A stretch of 64,000 nucleotides of DNA from WVWN01 sp964563535 (GTDB taxonomy: Bacteria; RBG-13-66-14; B26-G2; WVWN01): contig CAZLXP010000002.1 of NCBI GenBank assembly GCA_964563535.1, positions 1-64,000 of the forward strand, given 5' to 3'. Every line of letters begins with the position of its first letter. Positions within the stretch are counted from its first letter, which is position 1. The notes under the pieces are model-generated. The model was not told the origin of the DNA and made no database searches. It worked only from the letters and a program-made list of their open reading frames with translations. The translations under genes and the position numbers were made by a program. Shown piece after piece: positions 8,319-15,723 of this stretch.

Positions 8319-9342
8319 CGCCGAGGCAAAGGGAGTCGCGGTCCTGGGCGCCGGGTCATGGGGCGTCACGCTGGCGCGCCTTCTCGCCGAAAACGGCAAC
8401 GCCGTGCGACTTTGGTGTTATTTGCCGGAAGAATACGAAATGTTAAGCGCGACGCGCGAACGGCGCGATTTATTGCCGGGGGTGGTTCTACCGGACGACG
8501 TGGGGATATCGGACGACGCCGCGGCCGTAGCTTCCGGGGCCGGCGTAGTTTTTTTCGTCGTGCCTTCTTTCGGCGTTCGGTCGACGGCGAAGTTAATCCG
8601 CGAAGCGTGTGACGGCTCTCAGCTCGTCGTATCCGCGGCCAAGGGGTTTGAAGAAGATACGTGCCTTCGTATGACCGAAGTGCTGGCGGAAGAATTGGCG
8701 GGGAAAGCTCGGGGGTACGTATCGTTCTCCGGACCCAGCCATGCCGAGGAAGTGTCTCGCCGCATACCGACGGCCATCGTGGCGGCGTGCCGAGACGAGA
8801 ATGCGGCGCGGGAAGTCCGGGATTTGGCGAAAACGTCGTATCTGAGGGTCTATACCAACGATGACGTCGTCGGCGTGGAGTGCGGCGCGGCCCTCAAGAA
8901 CGTTATAGCCATCGCGGCCGGCACGGTGGACGGCCTGGGCTACGGCGACAATACCAAAGCCGCCTTGCTGACGCGGGGCCTCGTGGAAATAACGCGCCTC
9001 GGCGTGGCGCAGGGGGCCAAGGCCGAGACATTCGCCGGCCTATCCGGGCTGGGCGACCTGGTCGTAACGTGTACGAGCCGCTACAGCCGCAACCGGTACG
9101 TGGGAGAGGAGTTGGGGAGAGGCCGCCGGCTCGACGACATCCTGGCCTCTATGAAGATGGTGGCCGAGGGGGTGCGCACGACGAAGGTGGCTTACGAACT
9201 GTCGCGGGAGACGGGGGTAGAGATGCCCATAACCGGCGAGATGTATCGCGTCATGTTCGAAGGTAAGGACCCGCGCACCGCCGTCTGCGACTTGATGGCC
9301 CGGGAACCGAAATCCGAAAAGTCCGGCGCCGGCGGTCGATAG
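8308..9342 (+). CDS. gpsA: NAD(P)-dependent glycerol-3-phosphate dehydrogenase
   Basis: GpsA reduces dihydroxyacetone phosphate to glycerol 3-phosphate for lipid synthesis. The Rossmann motif is GAGSWG (about residues 15-20). The catalytic lysine region ECGAALKNVIAIAAG and the substrate-binding NTKAALLTRGL block are intact, as is the GLGDLVVTCTSRYSRNR segment. At 344 residues it is typical. It overlaps plsY by 11 bases, so the two are likely translationally coupled. The three microcompartment vertex genes follow after a 37-base gap, possibly in the same transcript. Confidence 0.96.
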   Translation: MAPDAEAKGVAVLGAGSWGVTLARLLAENGNAVRLWCYLPEEYEMLSATRERRDLLPGVVLPDDVGISDDAAAVASGAGVVFFVVPSFGVRSTAKLIREACDGSQLVVSAAKGFEEDTCLRMTEVLAEELAGKARGYVSFSGPSHAEEVSRRIPTAIVAACRDENAAREVRDLAKTSYLRVYTNDDVVGVECGAALKNVIAIAAGTVDGLGYGDNTKAALLTRGLVEITRLGVAQGAKAETFAGLSGLGDLVVTCTSRYSRNRYVGEELGRGRRLDDILASMKMVAEGVRTTKVAYELSRETGVEMPITGEMYRVMFEGKDPRTAVCDLMAREPKSEKSGAGGR

Positions 9343-9379
9343 GGCTTGAAATATCGTCGTAAAACGCTTATATTTAAAT

Positions 9380-9694
9380 ATGCGCCTCGGCACCGTGGTC
9401 GGGATGGTGGTGTCGACCGTCAAGGACGACGGCCTTTTGGGGTTGAAGCTCCTCGTCGTCGAAGACGCTGACGTACGCGGCCGGCGGAAGGGTTCGGCTT
9501 ACGTCGCCGTCGACGCGGTGGGCGCCGGGAGGGGAGAGTTGGTATTGACCGCGGCCGGGTCGTCGGCGCGTCAAACGGCGCTCACGAGAGACCGACCCGT
9601 GGACGCGGTCGTGATGGCCATCGTCGAAACGGTGGAGGCCGGCGGCGAGATTACCTACCGCAAAGCGGCGGGGGGGCGTGATGAAGGCGGGTAG
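9380..9694 (+). CDS. Microcompartment vertex protein (EutN/CcmL type), copy 1
   Basis: BMC-P proteins form pentamers that cap the vertices of bacterial microcompartment shells. This 104-residue copy is the closest to canonical EutN. It opens with RLGTVVGMVVSTVKDDGL and has the conserved core AVDAVGAGRGELVL and GSSARQT, followed by PVDAVVMAIVE. The C-terminal AAGGRDEGG extends past the usual fold and overlaps the next gene by 14-17 bases. It is first in a run of three such genes. No BMC-H hexamer gene is in the window. Some shell loci of the Planctomycetes-Verrucomicrobia (PVM) type encode three BMC-P proteins, so the trio fits that type (established knowledge). Confidence 0.93.
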   Translation: MRLGTVVGMVVSTVKDDGLLGLKLLVVEDADVRGRRKGSAYVAVDAVGAGRGELVLTAAGSSARQTALTRDRPVDAVVMAIVETVEAGGEITYRKAAGGRDEGG

Positions 9695-9959
9695 AGTCAT
9701 AGGGTCGGTGGTGGCGTCGCGGGTAGCCGAAGGGCTCGAGGGGCGGAGGTTCTTGTTGACGGTGCCCGTCGACGACGGCGACGACGTCACGGGAGAAGAG
9801 TTCGTGGCGTGCGACGTGGTGGGAGCCGGCCGCGGGTCTCGGGTAATTTGGATAGGGGGTAAGGAAGCGGCTTTGGCTTTTGGCCGGGACGACATTCCGG
9901 TAGATGCCACCTGCGTCGCGATATTGGAACGGCACGGCCGGCGAGAGGAAAACGACTGA
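9681..9959 (+). CDS. Microcompartment vertex protein (EutN/CcmL type), copy 2
   Basis: This is a second BMC-P protein of 92 residues, starting at ATG 9681 (a GTG lies directly before it at 9678). It keeps the RVIGSVVASR opening, the CDVVGAGRGSRVI core and PVDATCVAILE, but has GGKEAALAF where EutN has GSSARQ. It has therefore diverged in the loop that lines the pentamer pore. It overlaps both neighbours (a one-base TGATG-type junction with the next gene), indicating tight translational coupling. It is probably a non-redundant vertex subunit, as in shells with several BMC-P types. Confidence 0.9.
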   Translation: MKAGRVIGSVVASRVAEGLEGRRFLLTVPVDDGDDVTGEEFVACDVVGAGRGSRVIWIGGKEAALAFGRDDIPVDATCVAILERHGRREEND

Positions 9960-10222
9960 TGGAGTTGGGTCGCGTCTTAGGGCCTGCGCCCTCAAATGTC
10001 AAACATCCGGCGCTCGACGGTTTAAAACTCGTCTTCGTCGAGGCCGAGGGGAAGGGAAAACGAGGGGTGGTAGTGGCCTGGGACGTGGTGGACGCGGGCC
10101 CGGGCGACAGGGTCCTGATAATGAGGGAAGGCGGTGCCGCGGTAAGGCTATTGCGCCGGGGCGCGGCGCCCGTCCGGACGGTGTTGGTAGCGCAGGTAGA
10201 TAGGGTAGACCGTGAACGGTAA
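9959..10222 (+). CDS. Microcompartment vertex protein (EutN/CcmL type), copy 3
   Basis: This third BMC-P protein is the shortest, at 87 residues. It keeps ELGRVLG, LKLVFVEAEG, the WDVVDAGPGDRVLI core and PVRTVLVAQVDRVD. The core has GAGxG changed to DAGPGD and the pore loop is REGGAAVRLL, so it is the most diverged copy. Its end overlaps the STAS-fusion gene by 11 bases. That is strong evidence that the shell-vertex genes and the signalling protein belong to one operon. Confidence 0.88.
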   Translation: MELGRVLGPAPSNVKHPALDGLKLVFVEAEGKGKRGVVVAWDVVDAGPGDRVLIMREGGAAVRLLRRGAAPVRTVLVAQVDRVDRER

Positions 10223-11930
10223 AACGACAACGAACGGCGTTTCCTTCGATCGCAACGTCGGCGGCGGGGCTACGATGGCCACCGTCACCGGCCGCGTTGG
10301 AATCGAAGAGGCGAACGAACTCCAACGCCGCTTCGACGAGGTATTCAAGGCCGGTCGGCCGTGGGTAATTATTCGGATGAAGGACGTCGATTTCATATGT
10401 TCCGCGGGGATGGGGACGTTGCTTTCGGCGGTGGGCGAAGCGCGCAAGAGGGGCGGGGAAGTAATTTTCGCGGATGTCTCGCCCAAAGTCCGAACCATTT
10501 TCGAGTTCCTCGATATCTGGGATTATATAACGTCGGCGGGCGATAAAGACGCGGCGTTGGAAATGGTAGCGGCGGGGAAACGCACGCGGGCCCAATTGAC
10601 GGATGCCGCCCTTACGCCTTCTTTTATGATGGACGACTTAAGGGCCAAGCTCAACGAGGGGATCCGTTTAAGTAAGGACGGCAAAATCAAGGACGCCTTG
10701 GCGTATTTCAACGCCGTCGTCAAGGCAGACAAAGATAACACGACGGCGCTGGTGTGGAAGGCCAGCCTGCTGGAGCGATTGGGGCAATACGGCGAAGCGC
10801 GCCGTTTGTATAGACGCGTTTCCGAAATCGGCCGCGGCGACCCCCGGCTTTTGTCGTATGCCCGCGGCCGTCTCGAAAAACTCGACCAGAAGTTGCAGGT
10901 GACGACGGACCGCGAAAAAGCCTTCGAGCAACTGCGGGCCGCCGTCCGCACCTTGGCCGAGGCCCCTGCCCGGACGCCGGTTTTCTTCAACCCCGAACGG
11001 ACGATCGAATCGAGTAAAGCTCCTTTCTTGGAATGCTTTCGCACGTGGGACGACGGCACCTATTACGGCGACCAACGGTCGGGGCGCTCTTTCGAAAGGG
11101 GCGGCGGTTATTTCGTGTGGATAGGCGGCCGGGGCTTCGTCGTCGACCCCGGTAAAAATTTCGTCGTCCGTTTTGCCGAGGCCGGCCGGCGATTGGCCGA
11201 TATAGAAGCCATAATCGTTACCAACGTCGCGTGGGATTACGGCGCCGAGTTGGAACCCCTCCTGGAAGCATTTAGCCGCTATAATAAAGCCGGCATAGGT
11301 CCTGCCAGGAAGGTCGAAGTTTTGGTTAACGGGGCGGTATACAAAAAAAATTATTCGTGGTTTTCGGCCCTTGGCAACGCGGTCCATAAATTGACGGTTC
11401 TTTATCCCGGCCACGCCTTCCGCGTCGGCGACACTACGCTTTACGTTAAGTTCGGCGACATCTCGGAAGGGCGGCCCGATGACGCGCTGGGTTTGGTGTT
11501 TACCGCCGGGCGTGCCAATTTCGGATATGTTGGTGACGTGGTCTGCCGCGACTTGGAAGCGTTGGCCGCTCAATACCTGGCGGCCCGGGGTTACGTGTTA
11601 CTCGCGCACGTGGGGGACGTCTATGACGGCGAAAGCACTTCCTCCGAACGGCCTGCCGAGTGCCGCGGCGTCGAAGCCGTGGGGCGGTTGCTCTCGGAGG
11701 TCAAGCCGTCTATCGGCCTGTTGGGGAAAATATCCAACGTGACCGATCCCGTGGCGTTGAGCGAGGCGATTGCCAAAGCGGCCGCGGTTCGTTGTTTACC
11801 GGTCGACGTCGGCTTAACGGTGAATCTCGAAACATCCGAAATATTTACGGCTGCCGGCCTTACGCCGCCGACGGCGTTGAACGTGTATAAAGGGGGAGAC
11901 TACCGTCTACATTATGATGCGGCCACGTAA
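10212..11930 (+). CDS. STAS-TPR-degenerate metallo-beta-lactamase fusion protein
   Basis: This 572-residue cytoplasmic protein starts at GTG 10212 inside the preceding vertex gene. Residues 8-120 form a STAS (anti-sigma-factor antagonist) domain with a potential phosphoserine at Ser64 in FICSAGMGTLL. Residues 145-225 are helical and TPR-like (DALAYFNAVVKADKDN, YGEARRLYRRVSEIG). Residues 295-570 match a metallo-beta-lactamase fold (GGYFVWIGGRGFVVDPG, then IEAIIVT). There the HxHxDH metal motif reads N338-V-A340-W-D342-Y343, so all three histidines are gone and only Asp is kept. FGYVGD and LLAHVGDV, the later ligand regions, are still recognisable. It is likely a non-hydrolytic sensor or binding module coupled to partner-switching regulation. 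No function is known to me for this architecture. Confidence 0.85.
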   Translation: MNGKTTTNGVSFDRNVGGGATMATVTGRVGIEEANELQRRFDEVFKAGRPWVIIRMKDVDFICSAGMGTLLSAVGEARKRGGEVIFADVSPKVRTIFEFLDIWDYITSAGDKDAALEMVAAGKRTRAQLTDAALTPSFMMDDLRAKLNEGIRLSKDGKIKDALAYFNAVVKADKDNTTALVWKASLLERLGQYGEARRLYRRVSEIGRGDPRLLSYARGRLEKLDQKLQVTTDREKAFEQLRAAVRTLAEAPARTPVFFNPERTIESSKAPFLECFRTWDDGTYYGDQRSGRSFERGGGYFVWIGGRGFVVDPGKNFVVRFAEAGRRLADIEAIIVTNVAWDYGAELEPLLEAFSRYNKAGIGPARKVEVLVNGAVYKKNYSWFSALGNAVHKLTVLYPGHAFRVGDTTLYVKFGDISEGRPDDALGLVFTAGRANFGYVGDVVCRDLEALAAQYLAARGYVLLAHVGDVYDGESTSSERPAECRGVEAVGRLLSEVKPSIGLLGKISNVTDPVALSEAIAKAAAVRCLPVDVGLTVNLETSEIFTAAGLTPPTALNVYKGGDYRLHYDAAT

Positions 11931-11992
11931 GGCGGGAAACGAAAGGCGACCTCTAAACTAAGCCATAAGGGCGGTTTTGCAGGAAGGTAAAC

Positions 11993-12376
11993 ATGAAAGA
12001 TTTTCAAATTAAAAGGGTCGAAGAGAGCAAGGACGGCTGCGTCGTCGTGGCGGTGGAAGGCCAGGTCGGCATTGAAGAAGCCGCGCAGGTTTCCAAGTTC
12101 TTCGAGGAGATCGAGAACGAGGGTATCGTTTGGGTTGTGGTGAGCCTCGAGGGCGTCGATTTCATAAGCACGGCCGGCGTAGGGGCGTTATTGTACGCCG
12201 TCGGCGGCGCCAGAAAACGGGGCGGCGAGATCGTCTTTATCCAATTTTCTCCCAAAACGAAAGCGGTCTTCGAGTTCCTCGACCTCCACGATTTCATCGT
12301 TACGGCCGCCGACAAAGAAAGCGGCCTGCAAGTTGTCAAAGACATCAGAAGCGGCGCCCGACGGTTGAACGAGTAA
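11993..12376 (+). CDS. STAS-domain protein (anti-sigma factor antagonist type)
   Basis: This 127-residue protein is a single STAS domain. Family members (SpoIIAA/RsbV type) bind an anti-sigma kinase when unphosphorylated. The candidate phospho-acceptor is Ser in FISTAGVGALL (about residue 60). It is clearly a paralogue of the STAS domain of the preceding gene (shared VGIEEA, ARKRGGE, SPKT/VKxxFEFLD). An AGGAAGG ribosome-binding site precedes the ATG. No matching kinase or phosphatase is encoded in the window. Confidence 0.92.
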   Translation: MKDFQIKRVEESKDGCVVVAVEGQVGIEEAAQVSKFFEEIENEGIVWVVVSLEGVDFISTAGVGALLYAVGGARKRGGEIVFIQFSPKTKAVFEFLDLHDFIVTAADKESGLQVVKDIRSGARRLNE

Positions 12377-12436
12377 AGGGGGCGCCGCCCGGTCGGCAGC
12401 AGCGATTCCAAGGTTAGCCGCTAACGGGGCAACAGC

Positions 12437-14635
12437 TTACAGCGTAACCCGGTATATAATACCTCCGAACAACACCTCGACTTTTTCGCCCAAAGCAAAG
12501 TAAGGGGCGAGGCCGGGGTGTTCTTCTAATAATTCAAAATACTCCTTACTGCCGAAGTCGACGTCGACGGCCTCTTCGTCGGCCCCTTCGTCGAGGGCCA
12601 AGTCGTGCCAAATGCCGTCGACCAGCCGGAAGCTTTTTCCCTCGACGTAGCGCACCGCGCCGCCCCCGTACGGGGAAGGGGCGACGGCCGTCCGCTTCAG
12701 GTCGCCGATAGCCTTCGATTCGCGTACGGAGAGTTCTTCCGCGCTAGCCGGCGCCCGGAAGCCCTCCCCGCTTCTCATCCACGCGCCGGCGGAAGCCAAA
12801 TCCCTATCGGCTGCGCCGAGGCCGCTCCATACCGCCGCGGGAGGGTGTTTCGCCGCCGGCCCCGTTTCCTCCACCAGGTACGACGTATACGGCGTAGGGA
12901 TACCGTATCGTTTGGACAACGTTACGACGGCGTCGACCAATTCTTTATCCTCGCCCTCGAGCTTAATCTGTTCCAAGAGGAAGCCGACCTTACGCGCGGC
13001 CCACAACGCCGGGATGTATTTATTGTCGCGGCTTTTTCCCGCTGCGGCGGCGAGGTTATACCGGAAGTGTTCCAGGCGCCCCGCGCGCTCGCCCGAAATC
13101 GTTAAGGCGCCGTCCGCCAGTTCGCCCCTATACCGCCCCAGGACCGTGAGTTGGGTCCCGGCGAAGATGTCCGGCATCGACGCCGGATACGAGTCGTAAA
13201 ATTCCACGTTCTCCCAAGCGAGCTTCACGTCGGTGAGGATCGGCTTGGAAATCTTGTCGTAGAAAGAGGTTACGGCTAAGTCGAGGTCCTCGCCCGGTTC
13301 GACGTATTGCGCGGTGCCGCCGTTTTTGCGAGCCAGGCCGTCGAGGAGCTCGGCCTTGACGTTATAACCTACGCCGAAGCAGAAGAGGCGGGCGTTAATT
13401 TTCTCGTTAGCCGCTGCGACGTGGGCGACGATGTCCGCAACGTTCCGTTCGCCGACCGTCGGCTTGCCGTCCGTGAGGAAGACGACCATGGTGGTCGCGA
13501 CCCGGTCGGCGGCCGCGGACGAAAGGCTTTTCGCCAAAGCGCCGTCGACGTTAGTGCCGCCGCCGGCGGTCAACCCGTTCAAGAAGTCGAGGCCGGCCTC
13601 GACGTTCGCCGCGGTCGCCGCGACCGTCGTATCGCGGAATAGCGTCGGTTGTTCGTTGAAGGGCACGATGTTGAAACGGTCGCCCGGGCCCAGCTGTCTA
13701 AGGCAATAGCTTACGGCTTCTTTGACCTGTTCGACCTTTCCCCCCGCCATCGAGCCCGATATGTCTATCGCGAAGATAAGTTCTTTGGGTTCGGGAGTCG
13801 TGACCGGCGCCGGCGGCGGCGTGATAACCAGGATGGCGTACCCGTCGTCGCCGCCTTCCTTGTGGGCGAGAACGCTCGCGCCCATTTCGGCCGTGCCGCC
13901 GCGGTAATAAATGACGAGGTCCTCCGCCGGTTTAACGTTTTTAACGCGGTATTGTACGGAGGCCGTCGTCGGGGTTTTTCGCTCGAGTTGGATTTTATGG
14001 GAGGGGGAAAATACGTTTTCGATGGCGACGCTCGATATTATGCTCACGTTCACGTCGACGTCTTCTATCGGCTCGCGGCTGAACCGCTCCGTATCCAACG
14101 GGTATACGAATTTAACCAGGCCGCCGTCGAACGGTAGGAGCTCGGAATACGTGATCTCGACGCGTTTTTGGCTTTTCGCCGGAATGGGGTAGACCCGCGC
14201 CTTGACGGCGCCGCGGCCCATGTATTCTAAAAGGGCCGGGTCCTTGTTCTGGCTGACCAGTTTTCGGTATTCGGTCGCGGCTTCGTCGGCGTCGAGCATC
14301 GTTCCCTCCACCGGTTTCCCGTCCACCTGGAGCGAAAAACGGTCGACGGCCGCGCCCTTGGGCAAGGGGAAAATATATATACCTTCTACGTCGAAGTTAT
14401 ACGGGTTTGCGAAAAGCTCGTCGACGTGGGTGGTGGCTACTTGGTCCTCGATAGTCGTCTCGACGTGGTGGTATTTGATGTCGAGGCTGTAGCGTTCCGG
14501 TATCGGCTCGGGCTTGGGCCAAGGCGGCATCGGATACGGGATCGGTATGATTATGCCGTCGGCGCCGCCTACGGCCGGCAACAACGCCCATAATGCCGTT
14601 AACGTTAGCGCGCCGTAAATTAATCTATGATTCAT
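12437..14635 (-). CDS. Secreted VIT and von Willebrand factor A domain protein
   Basis: This is a 732-residue exported protein. A signal peptide (about residues 1-25, hydrophobic core LIYGALTLTALWALL) precedes a Pro-rich segment. A VIT domain (about 45-180, as in inter-alpha-trypsin inhibitor heavy chains) follows, then a vWA domain (about 285-460) with an intact metal-ion-dependent adhesion site (DISGS, later TDGKPT). The C-terminal 250 residues are family-specific. Start chosen: ATG 14635, because GGATGAGG lies at proper spacing; a GTG at 14644 is in frame but less likely. The role is probably extracellular or periplasmic adhesion or complex assembly. It lies 100 bases downstream of the aldolase gene on the same strand. 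Confidence 0.9.
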   Translation of the reverse strand: MNHRLIYGALTLTALWALLPAVGGADGIIIPIPYPMPPWPKPEPIPERYSLDIKYHHVETTIEDQVATTHVDELFANPYNFDVEGIYIFPLPKGAAVDRFSLQVDGKPVEGTMLDADEAATEYRKLVSQNKDPALLEYMGRGAVKARVYPIPAKSQKRVEITYSELLPFDGGLVKFVYPLDTERFSREPIEDVDVNVSIISSVAIENVFSPSHKIQLERKTPTTASVQYRVKNVKPAEDLVIYYRGGTAEMGASVLAHKEGGDDGYAILVITPPPAPVTTPEPKELIFAIDISGSMAGGKVEQVKEAVSYCLRQLGPGDRFNIVPFNEQPTLFRDTTVAATAANVEAGLDFLNGLTAGGGTNVDGALAKSLSSAAADRVATTMVVFLTDGKPTVGERNVADIVAHVAAANEKINARLFCFGVGYNVKAELLDGLARKNGGTAQYVEPGEDLDLAVTSFYDKISKPILTDVKLAWENVEFYDSYPASMPDIFAGTQLTVLGRYRGELADGALTISGERAGRLEHFRYNLAAAAGKSRDNKYIPALWAARKVGFLLEQIKLEGEDKELVDAVVTLSKRYGIPTPYTSYLVEETGPAAKHPPAAVWSGLGAADRDLASAGAWMRSGEGFRAPASAEELSVRESKAIGDLKRTAVAPSPYGGGAVRYVEGKSFRLVDGIWHDLALDEGADEEAVDVDFGSKEYFELLEEHPGLAPYFALGEKVEVLFGGIIYRVTL

Positions 14636-14735
14636 AGTAAACACCTCATCCTGAGTTAAGGGGCCGCTTTTCGTATAATTTGACGCGTTGGGCGGGGTAT
14701 CCGTTTAACCGTCGTTGCCGGCGCGGGTGCGCCGC

Positions 14736-15494
14736 TTACGCCGTCGGGCCGCGCAAACGGGCCAAGACCCGCCGGACCGCTTCGCGCAAAAGCGCGTCGT
14801 CTTCGAACGCGGCGCCGTTTTCGGCCGGCGCGTCGCATATCGCGCAGGGAATGTTGAGAGGGGCCTTGCCGGGCGTTACGGTCATGAGTTTCGCGACGTC
14901 GTCGGACGTAAGCAAGGATACGCGGCCGAGTTGCCGTGCTACCAGCATGACGCGCGCGAACTGTTCCACCTTCTCGAGCGTGAAGAAAGCCTCCCATAAC
15001 GTCGCGCCGAGCGTGACGGTCCCGTGGTTGGCTAGGAGGAAAGCGTTATGGTCGCGGAGCTTAGGCCGGATGCTTTCCGGTACCTCGGCCGTCGACGGCG
15101 TCGCGTACGGCGCCAGCGGCACGTTGCCCAGCGTCGTCACCACCTCCGGCAATACGCATTCCGCCAGCGGCATACGGGCGACGGCGAAACCCGTCGCCGT
15201 CGGCGGGTGGGCGTGGACGACGCCGCCCACGTCCGGCCGCTCCTGGTATATCTCGAGGTGGAGCAGGATTTCGCTCGAGGCGTTGCGGTGCCCCTCTACG
15301 CGCCGGCCCGCGAGGTCTAAGACGACGACGTCGTCCGCGGCGAGCATCCCTTTGCAAAGTCCCGCCGGCGTAGCGACTATAAGGTCCGTGCCGACGCGGC
15401 AGCTCATGTTGCCGTCCGTCGCGACGACGAAACCCCGGTCGTAACAGCGCCGGCCTATCTCCACGATTTCCCTGCGGCCTTGCCAGATATTCAT
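14736..15494 (-). CDS. Class II aldolase, probable microcompartment cargo
   Basis: This 252-residue Zn-dependent aldolase of the fuculose/rhamnulose-phosphate type cleaves a ketose phosphate to dihydroxyacetone phosphate and an aldehyde. The zinc ligands and catalytic acid are visible: E75 (NASSE), H94 and H96 (VVHAH) and H157 (ANHGT). The catalytic domain ends near residue 208. A linker with a CAIC motif then leads to a separate C-terminal amphipathic helix (about residues 232-248, DDALLREAVRRVLARL). That is the layout of encapsulation peptides on microcompartment cargo, and PVM-type loci contain such an aldolase. The start has a GAGGAA site. Substrate and encapsulation are inferred. Confidence 0.88.
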   Translation of the reverse strand: MNIWQGRREIVEIGRRCYDRGFVVATDGNMSCRVGTDLIVATPAGLCKGMLAADDVVVLDLAGRRVEGHRNASSEILLHLEIYQERPDVGGVVHAHPPTATGFAVARMPLAECVLPEVVTTLGNVPLAPYATPSTAEVPESIRPKLRDHNAFLLANHGTVTLGATLWEAFFTLEKVEQFARVMLVARQLGRVSLLTSDDVAKLMTVTPGKAPLNIPCAICDAPAENGAAFEDDALLREAVRRVLARLRGPTA

Positions 15495-15632
15495 AATCTA
15501 TTCCTCGGAAAACTTAGTTATCGCGCCTTATATCGTTATACGTAAGAGATATTTAAGCTATTTATTTATGTATATTACTTTAACTATGTTTATGCGGGCC
15601 GTGTGGTTAAATGCCGCGGCTAAATGCGGCGC

Positions 15633-15647
15633 TTACGTATGACGTAA
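15633..15647. promoter_or_regulatory. Inverted repeat, candidate operator upstream of aldolase
   Basis: A perfect TTACGT-ATG-ACGTAA dyad about 140 bases upstream of the aldolase start in an otherwise AT-rich leader. The half-site ACGTAA recurs at about 15540-15545. The size and symmetry suit a dimeric regulator; no regulator gene is adjacent. Confidence 0.4.
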
Positions 15648-15675
15648 ATATAACATCGCGAGGGCGAGTTGGCAA

Positions 15676-15705
15676 AGAAAAACCCGCCCTGTCGCGGGCG
15701 GGTTT
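15676..15705 (-). terminator. Rho-independent terminator of the secreted-protein genes
   Basis: Ten-base perfect arms (15680-15689 and 15696-15705) around a six-base loop, followed on the minus strand by TTTTTCTTT. It lies 19 bases beyond the stop of the gene ending at 15724. Confidence 0.9.
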
Positions 15706-15723
15706 CATGGTTTTATCTCCGGC

